DNA of 11,020 nt from Acidobacteriota bacterium (GTDB lineage: Bacteria > Acidobacteriota > Aminicenantia > Aminicenantales > Aminicenantaceae), in the NCBI GenBank assembly GCA_030609975.1, contig JAUWSR010000102.1, positions 1-11,020 of the forward strand, in the 5' to 3' direction. The notes under the pieces were generated by a model. The model was not told the origin of the DNA and did no database searches. It saw only the letters and a list, made by a program, of their open reading frames with translations. Positions 7,155 to 11,020 of this stretch are shown piece by piece; the first letter of the stretch is position 1, and each line of letters starts with the position of its first letter. The position numbers and the translations under genes were made by a program.

Positions 7155-9441
7155 TTTTCACCTCTTGATTTAGAGCACTCAGATCAAGAGTACGCACGAT
7201 CTCGGACCGGAATATGAACGCCTTATTCTCCCCTGTGCAAACGATCTCGACAGGTGTATCCAGAAATGTGGCCTTGAGTTCAGCCTTAAGTTCACTCCCC
7301 TGAGGAATTCGCAGCTTTAAGCGCGGTTTTAGCATGCGGGGAGGATAGCTGAACCATTGGATCGTGACACGGCCGGATTTTTTGTTTTGAGTGTGCCAGA
7401 CATCGCTTTCCTCGACATTCAACGTACCATCACAATCTAAATTCAGGGTAATGGAGTAAGGCTGTCTTCCAAAAGAAAAGAACAACTCCAAATCCACAAG
7501 CTTTTCCTCATCTACATTTTCTGAGGTAAATTTTATTCTTTCGTCGATCCAGTCTAATTCCAAGGGATATTCCTGTTCTTTGGTATTCGTACGAAGATCG
7601 ATGGACTCAAATTTCCAATCGATGTTGGCAACAATCCCTTTTAGATAGTCATTGCTCGAATACTGGATGACGGTTTTATCTTTTTCGAACTTTTGAGTGA
7701 TCGTGACAGGCTGTTCCCATGTCCGTGTATAGCTGGGCAAAGTATAAAGATAAATAGCACCTGCGACGAGGATCCCAGCCAATAGAACAGAAAAGAATGG
7801 TCCCTGAAATCGCTTCAAGCAGAATACATCTCCCTTGGAGCTGCGGTAAACGGCCGCAAATCCCAGCAGAAATGGCATAGCCCAGACAAACATAAACAGC
7901 AAAAAAATACCGGACACAACCAATTCCCCCACAGGATCATTGATCTTCTGGTAAAGTTGGGCGATTCCTCGGTAGACAAACTCATAATATTCCGGCAGGA
8001 CCAAAAGACGAAACATCAAATAGGGTGACAACAGCCACAACGCAGCCTTGAGCCAACCCCAAGGAGCCAAACAACCTAAAGCTATCAGGAACAGGGCTGC
8101 AGCCGGATAGAGCGCCTGGCGTGGACCAGCATACATTAAAGCCAGGAAGATCAGAACCCAGAAAAATCCAGCTGCTCGGATTAAATAAAAAAAGACATCC
8201 TTTCGCAGGGTCCAGCGATCGCGCGTCTGCAAAGCAATCCAGATCCCCAAGAGCGAAACTGGAATCAAATACAAGAGATGAGGCCGGGGAAAAGCATACC
8301 AAAAGATCCGCTGTCCTTTGACTAGCCTCATGATCCAATCTGCAGCCGTGATCACCAGCAAGATGATAACAAGCATACCGGACAGTTTGGGCCAGGAAAA
8401 CCGAATTTTTTTATCCTCAATATAATGATACTTCACTCTATCGGCGCGAGCTCGATAAAGCGTGAACATGCTCAGGAGGAGGCTGAAGAAAACAAAGACC
8501 TGAAGCAGAAAAGGTGGGATAAAGAACGGTTTTCCTCCCACCAAAAACAGCATATAGCGGTCGATCTTGGTTTCGGGCTGTTCTTCATCGAACTTTCGGA
8601 CCAGCTCCAGCACCAATTTCCCGCTCCGCTCCAAACCGCTGGGCTCAAAATAATCAAGATTGTCATTCCGGGTGTGGACAGGATGTCGCAGATCACTGAC
8701 AAAGCCGATGGCAGGAATGCCTTTGCGCAAAAAAGGCTCATGGTCGGATCCCGCTCCTTCCAGGGCGGCATTAAGACTTTGAAAATGGGTGGGATAATCG
8801 ATATTTTGGTAGCCCAACTCATGGAAGAGGTCGATGCTGGCGGATACCAACCATTTGGGACACTGATGCTGTTTGCTATCGATCCAAAGCAAAAGCGGGG
8901 AATCATTGCTGGTCATGTCCAGCTGGAGCATCATGGCCACGCTCTCCAGAGGGTAATTATCGACAAAATATTTTGAGCCCACCAAGCCCGACTCCTCCCC
9001 CCCGAAAGCAACAAAGACCAGAGTGGCATAATGAGCTGTTTGTGAAAAGACTCGGGCCAGCTCGAGAACTGTGGCCACACCCGAACCGTCATCATTGGCT
9101 CCCGGGATCTCCGGAGTCGCAGAGTCGATATGTGCTCCGATGACGATCTCTCTGCTGGACAGCCCGGAAAGCCGCCCAAAAACATTTCCGCTGTTTGTGA
9201 TCTGGGTTTTAGATTTGGCGATGTGATGCCAGCCTACCTCGCATCCGTATTCTTCCAGCTTATCTGCGAAGTACTCCAATGCCTCTCTCTCCTGAGGAGA
9301 ACCCATGGGCCGTGGTCCGATGGTCTCAGCCAGATGGCGAACATGCCCCAAAGCCCGCTCCCTTGAAAATTCTTCCGCGCTTAGAAAGGGAGGATAAATT
9401 AGCCACAAACCCAAAACACAGATGATAACCCATTTTTTCAT
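7141..9441 (-). CDS. Exported M28 zinc peptidase fused to a multi-pass membrane region
   Basis: This 766-residue protein should be a membrane-tethered aminopeptidase or carboxypeptidase acting outside the cytoplasm. It has a signal peptide (1-22, ending SAEE), then an M28 domain (about 26-290). The di-zinc ligands are all visible: H104 in GAHID (with D106), bridging D117 in GANDDGS, E150 and catalytic E149 in FGGEES, D175 in QLDMTSN, and H256 in HPVHTRND. Around seven or eight hydrophobic helices follow, at about 303-328, 353-372, 386-405, 415-437, 443-475, 506-534 and 548-568. A roughly 195-residue soluble, beta-rich tail ends the protein. The M28-plus-membrane layout recalls eukaryotic ER metallopeptidase 1 (ERMP1/Fxna). 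AGGAGA lies 11 bases before the ATG and GGTG is nearer. It appears to be a single-gene unit, with its promoter at 9481-9508. Confidence 0.92.
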   Translation of the reverse strand: MKKWVIICVLGLWLIYPPFLSAEEFSRERALGHVRHLAETIGPRPMGSPQEREALEYFADKLEEYGCEVGWHHIAKSKTQITNSGNVFGRLSGLSSREIVIGAHIDSATPEIPGANDDGSGVATVLELARVFSQTAHYATLVFVAFGGEESGLVGSKYFVDNYPLESVAMMLQLDMTSNDSPLLLWIDSKQHQCPKWLVSASIDLFHELGYQNIDYPTHFQSLNAALEGAGSDHEPFLRKGIPAIGFVSDLRHPVHTRNDNLDYFEPSGLERSGKLVLELVRKFDEEQPETKIDRYMLFLVGGKPFFIPPFLLQVFVFFSLLLSMFTLYRARADRVKYHYIEDKKIRFSWPKLSGMLVIILLVITAADWIMRLVKGQRIFWYAFPRPHLLYLIPVSLLGIWIALQTRDRWTLRKDVFFYLIRAAGFFWVLIFLALMYAGPRQALYPAAALFLIALGCLAPWGWLKAALWLLSPYLMFRLLVLPEYYEFVYRGIAQLYQKINDPVGELVVSGIFLLFMFVWAMPFLLGFAAVYRSSKGDVFCLKRFQGPFFSVLLAGILVAGAIYLYTLPSYTRTWEQPVTITQKFEKDKTVIQYSSNDYLKGIVANIDWKFESIDLRTNTKEQEYPLELDWIDERIKFTSENVDEEKLVDLELFFSFGRQPYSITLNLDCDGTLNVEESDVWHTQNKKSGRVTIQWFSYPPRMLKPRLKLRIPQGSELKAELKATFLDTPVEIVCTGENKAFIFRSEIVRTLDLSALNQEVKSGGE

Positions 9442-9480
9442 GGTGACACCTATCTCCTGGCTGACATTTGCCTTAACCTT

Positions 9481-9508
9481 ACCATAGCCAAATTAGTCGG
9501 ACAATCAA
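9481..9508 (-). promoter_or_regulatory. Possible promoter of the M28 peptidase gene
   Basis: On the minus strand, TTGATT (9508-9503) and TATGGT (9486-9481) are 16 bases apart, giving a start near 9474 and a leader of about 33 bases. It is arranged back to back with the rightward promoter at 9536-9564. Confidence 0.4.
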
Positions 9509-9535
9509 AAAGAAGGGGAAGGAAAAAATTTATTA

Positions 9536-9564
9536 TTGAATTATGGAAGCGAATCCTCTATATT
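9536..9564 (+). promoter_or_regulatory. Promoter of the TPP-riboswitch transcript
   Basis: TTGAAT (9536-9541) and TATATT (9559-9564) are exactly 17 bases apart. The predicted start near 9570-9571 places the riboswitch aptamer at the very 5' end of the RNA. Confidence 0.6.
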
Positions 9565-9571
9565 TTGAGGC

Positions 9572-9649
9572 TGATAGGGGTGTCCCTTTAATCGGGGCTG
9601 AGATCACACCCTGTGAACCTGATCTGGATAATACCAGCGGAGGAAATCA
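9572..9649 (+). promoter_or_regulatory. TPP riboswitch (THI element), translational type
   Basis: All hallmarks of the thiamine pyrophosphate aptamer are present in order: GGGGTG (9577-9582), the pyrimidine-binding CTGAGAT (9598-9604), ACCC (9608-9611), TGAACCTGATCTGG (9614-9627) and ATAATACCAGCGGAGG (9628-9643). P2 pairs GGGTG (9578-9582) with CACCC (9607-9611). P3 is short (about 9583-9586 with 9594-9597), and P5 pairs CTGG (9624-9627) with CCAG (9634-9637). P1 appears to be TGAT (9572-9575) with ATCA (9646-9649), matching the spacing in E. coli thiM. The Shine-Dalgarno GGAGG (9639-9643) and the A of the ATG lie inside the folded aptamer, so bound TPP should block ribosome entry. No terminator follows. 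The usual ATGCCAGCG is ATACCAGCG here. Confidence 0.95.
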
Positions 9650-10713
9650 TGAAAACACAACTTCCAGACATCGGCAAAATCTCCCCGGAAATCTTCGATG
9701 AAGTCATTTTGACTCAACTCGGCCGAACAAGACCGGAGATTCTTATAGGGCCGCAACACGGCGTTGATGTCGGCGTGATCGATATTGGGAATGACAGGGT
9801 GATGGTGACCACGACTGATCCCATTTTTATCGTTCCCCCCTACGGATGGGAGCGATCCGCCTGGTTTGCCGTCCACATCCTGGCCTCGGATGCGGTCACA
9901 TCCGGACTGGCACCCGATTACATCACCATCGACCTTAACATGCCGCTCTCAATGACCAGGGACGAGTTCGATCTCATGTGGGGTGTGATCCACCGCGAGT
10001 GTGAAAAAATGGGGATGGCGGTGATATCGGGTCACACCGGAAGGTATGAAGGCTGTGAATACCCCATGATCGGCGGCGCCACTGTGATCTGTATCGGCCC
10101 CAAAGACAAATACGTAACGCCCACCATGGCAGAAGTTGGCGATCAGATCATCATCACCAAAGGAGCGGCCATTGAAGCCTCGGGCTTATTCGCGGTAACC
10201 TTTCCGGACAAGATCGCAGAGGCTTACGGCAGCGATTTTGCCAAAGCAGCGGAAGAGATCTTCTGGCAGATGTCCGTGGTCGAGGATGCGCTCACCGCAG
10301 TCCAAGCGGGTGTGAGAGAAGACGGAGTCACTTCCATGCACGATGCCACCGAATGCGGTGTCTGGGGAGGACTGTTCGAGGTCGCCCAAGCATCAAAAGT
10401 AGGGATGGCCATCGACAAGGACAAAATCATCTTGGACGAAACGGTCAAGAAGATCTGTGATCTCTTTGGAATGGAGCCTTTTTCTTCGATAAGTGAGGGA
10501 ACTCTTATTATAACCTGCCGGCCCCATAAAGCACAGGAAGTGATCCAGCGGCTGCAGGATAAGAGCATCGCCTCGAGCATCGTGGGTGAGGTCGTAGAAG
10601 AACACCAGGGCATGACATATCAAGAGGGCGGCAAGACCCATAAGCTTTCCCACCCCCGGGTCGATCCCTTATGGGCCGCTTTCGGCAAAGCCGCCGTAGG
10701 TGTCGCGTCTTAA
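9649..10713 (+). CDS. AIR-synthase-superfamily protein (PurM/ThiL/HypE-like) under TPP control
   Basis: This 354-residue protein belongs to the ATP-dependent family that includes PurM, ThiL, SelD and HypE. The N-terminal half (about 35-150) has GVDVGVIDIG (38-47) and TTTDP (54-58) where relatives have the ATP/Mg acidic motifs, then DAVTSGLAPDYITIDL (81-96) and ISGHTGRYEG (126-135). The C-terminal AIRS_C domain (about 163-320) has MHDATECGVWGGLFEVA (230-246). It ends HPRVDPLW...VAS and lacks the C-terminal cysteine of HypE, so a hydrogenase role is unlikely. Overall it looks closest to uncharacterised HypE/ThiL-like proteins. The TPP riboswitch directly ahead points to thiamine metabolism, perhaps a ThiL-like kinase or a salvage enzyme; that is inference. 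ATG at 9649 is chosen over GTG at 9613, because the latter lies inside the aptamer; GGAGG at 9639-9643 is well placed. Confidence 0.9.
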   Translation: MKTQLPDIGKISPEIFDEVILTQLGRTRPEILIGPQHGVDVGVIDIGNDRVMVTTTDPIFIVPPYGWERSAWFAVHILASDAVTSGLAPDYITIDLNMPLSMTRDEFDLMWGVIHRECEKMGMAVISGHTGRYEGCEYPMIGGATVICIGPKDKYVTPTMAEVGDQIIITKGAAIEASGLFAVTFPDKIAEAYGSDFAKAAEEIFWQMSVVEDALTAVQAGVREDGVTSMHDATECGVWGGLFEVAQASKVGMAIDKDKIILDETVKKICDLFGMEPFSSISEGTLIITCRPHKAQEVIQRLQDKSIASSIVGEVVEEHQGMTYQEGGKTHKLSHPRVDPLWAAFGKAAVGVAS

Positions 10714-10744
10714 CATTTGGCATCTGGGCCTTTTTCTTATTTTA

Positions 10745-10802
10745 CCTAAAAAATATAACAAATAGTCCTTGACAGATGAGCCTATATGTTTTATTTTTTA
10801 GG
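10745..10802. repeat. Long AT-rich inverted repeat around a promoter
   Basis: CCTAAAAAATA (10745-10755) and TATTTTTTAGG (10792-10802) are perfect complements. The pairing continues inward with single mismatches (AACA with TGTT, then ATAG with CTAT), giving about 20 pairs over two 23-base arms and a 12-base loop (10768-10779). It lies 32 bases after the AIR-synthase-like gene. It could act as a bidirectional terminator through its A and T tracts, as a regulator site for the promoter it encloses, or as a miniature-element scar. No GC-rich core is present. Confidence 0.6.
10769..10797 (+). promoter_or_regulatory. Sigma70-like promoter inside the inverted repeat
   Basis: A perfect TTGACA (10769-10774) and TATTTT (10792-10797) are 17 bases apart. 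The -35 box falls in the loop and the -10 box in the right arm of the repeat, so cruciform formation or a bound dimer would affect it. Transcription would begin near 10804 and enter the structured segment that follows. Confidence 0.55.
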
Positions 10803-10807
10803 TGTTA

Positions 10808-10924
10808 TTAACCTGGATTATTCACGAGTTGAGATTGCCGCAGATGCGAGGCGCAAAGGATGAAGCTGTGGTAGTCCACCGCAAATCCTTTGCAACAAAG
10901 TAGATGCGGCGAGATCACCTCGCC
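10808..10924 (+). other. TTAA-flanked, highly structured non-coding segment
   Basis: After TTAA (10808-10811) and CCTGGATTATTCACGAG (10812-10828) come nested inverted repeats. GCCGCA (10837-10842) pairs with TGCGGC (10905-10910), GCAAAGGAT (10853-10861) with ATCCTTTGC (10885-10893), and GTGG (10868-10871) with CCAC (10876-10879) around a TAGT loop. A further hairpin, GGCGAG (10908-10913) with CTCGCC (10919-10924), competes with GCGAGG (10846-10851) pairing to CCTCGC (10918-10923). It has no coding character. The TTAA plus CC-start is reminiscent of the ends of some insertion sequences (possibly IS1380-like, from memory), but no transposase is visible. A dispersed repeat or an unassigned cis-regulatory RNA is equally possible. 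Confidence 0.45.
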
Positions 10925-10937
10925 CGAAGGGTAAAAA

Positions 10938-11015
10938 ATGTCGATTATGGATAGAAAGCACATTGAAAACGGAAATGTCAGGGTGATTTACTGGAAGAAT
11001 AATGTAAATGATTGA
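10938..11015 (+). CDS. Very short ORF after the structured segment; possible leader peptide
   Basis: A 25-codon frame starts at ATG (10938) seven bases after GAAGGG (10926-10931) and ends at TGA (11013-11015). The peptide begins MSIMDRKHIENGNVRVIYW and matches nothing I recognise. A second ATG at 11008, in another frame, stays open to the window end and overlaps this ORF by eight bases, so the short ORF could be a coupled leader for the next gene. A chance ORF is also possible. Confidence 0.25.
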   Translation: MSIMDRKHIENGNVRVIYWKNNVND

Positions 11016-11020
11016 TATTG

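Noticed and set aside
8425..8976. 183-codon plus-strand frame
   Set aside because: It is antisense to the M28 peptidase domain and its first membrane helices, with no recognisable motif.
9555..9570. CCTC...GAGG hairpin just upstream of the TPP aptamer as an anti-Shine-Dalgarno switch
   Set aside because: It lies mostly upstream of the predicted transcription start (about 9570), so it would not be in the RNA.
9613..9648. GTG start extending the AIR-synthase-like protein by 12 residues
   Set aside because: The extension would be translated from the TPP aptamer core. ATG at 9649 has a well-spaced GGAGG and family-like length.
10717..10736. Possible terminator GGC...GCC followed by a T-rich run after the AIR-synthase-like gene
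   Set aside because: The stem is only about three base pairs, so the T-run alone is not enough. The inverted repeat at 10745-10802 is the better candidate.

Overview
The window looks like a chromosomal segment of an uncultured, roughly mid-GC bacterium. The gene style suggests the Acidobacteriota/Aminicenantes neighbourhood: a PadR regulator paired with an orphan FtsX/MacB-type permease carrying an N-terminal prefix domain, large exported hydrolases, and a zinc-ribbon serine/threonine kinase. This placement is an inference from gene content, not from a marker gene. There are no rRNA or tRNA genes and no CRISPR array.

Layout, left to right. (1) Positions 1-725, minus strand: N-terminal 241 codons of a zinc-ribbon Ser/Thr protein kinase that runs off the left edge, with a good promoter upstream. 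(2) Positions 726-1161: a gene-poor stretch holding what looks like a decayed N-terminal fragment of a uroporphyrinogen-decarboxylase-family (MtaA/CmuA-like) gene with its own promoter. (3) Positions 1162-1778: a vapBC toxin-antitoxin pair with a perfect palindrome over its -10 box. (4) Positions 1846-3915: an exported, possibly lipid-anchored S15/CocE-type serine hydrolase. (5) Positions 3972-6961, minus strand: padR followed by an 886-residue ABC permease, with a palindrome upstream of padR as candidate operator. (6) Positions 7141-9441, minus strand: an exported M28 zinc peptidase fused to a multi-helix membrane region, with alternative hairpins just past its end. (7) Positions 9481-9649: divergent promoters, the rightward one feeding a TPP (thiamine pyrophosphate) riboswitch. 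(8) Positions 9649-10713: an AIR-synthase-superfamily protein directly under that riboswitch. (9) Positions 10714-11020: a long AT-rich inverted repeat enclosing a sigma70-like promoter, then a TTAA-flanked, highly structured segment and a very short ORF.

The most interesting unit is the TPP riboswitch joined to an AIR-synthase-like gene that is not an obvious known thiamine gene. The aptamer's closing helix appears to include the A of the start codon, and the aptamer sits at the predicted 5' end of the transcript. This is a simple translational off-switch and a strong hint that the protein works in thiamine synthesis, salvage or phosphorylation. The second most interesting region is the right end, where nested and competing hairpins lie beside a promoter and a TTAA site; it may be the end of a mobile element or an unassigned structured RNA.
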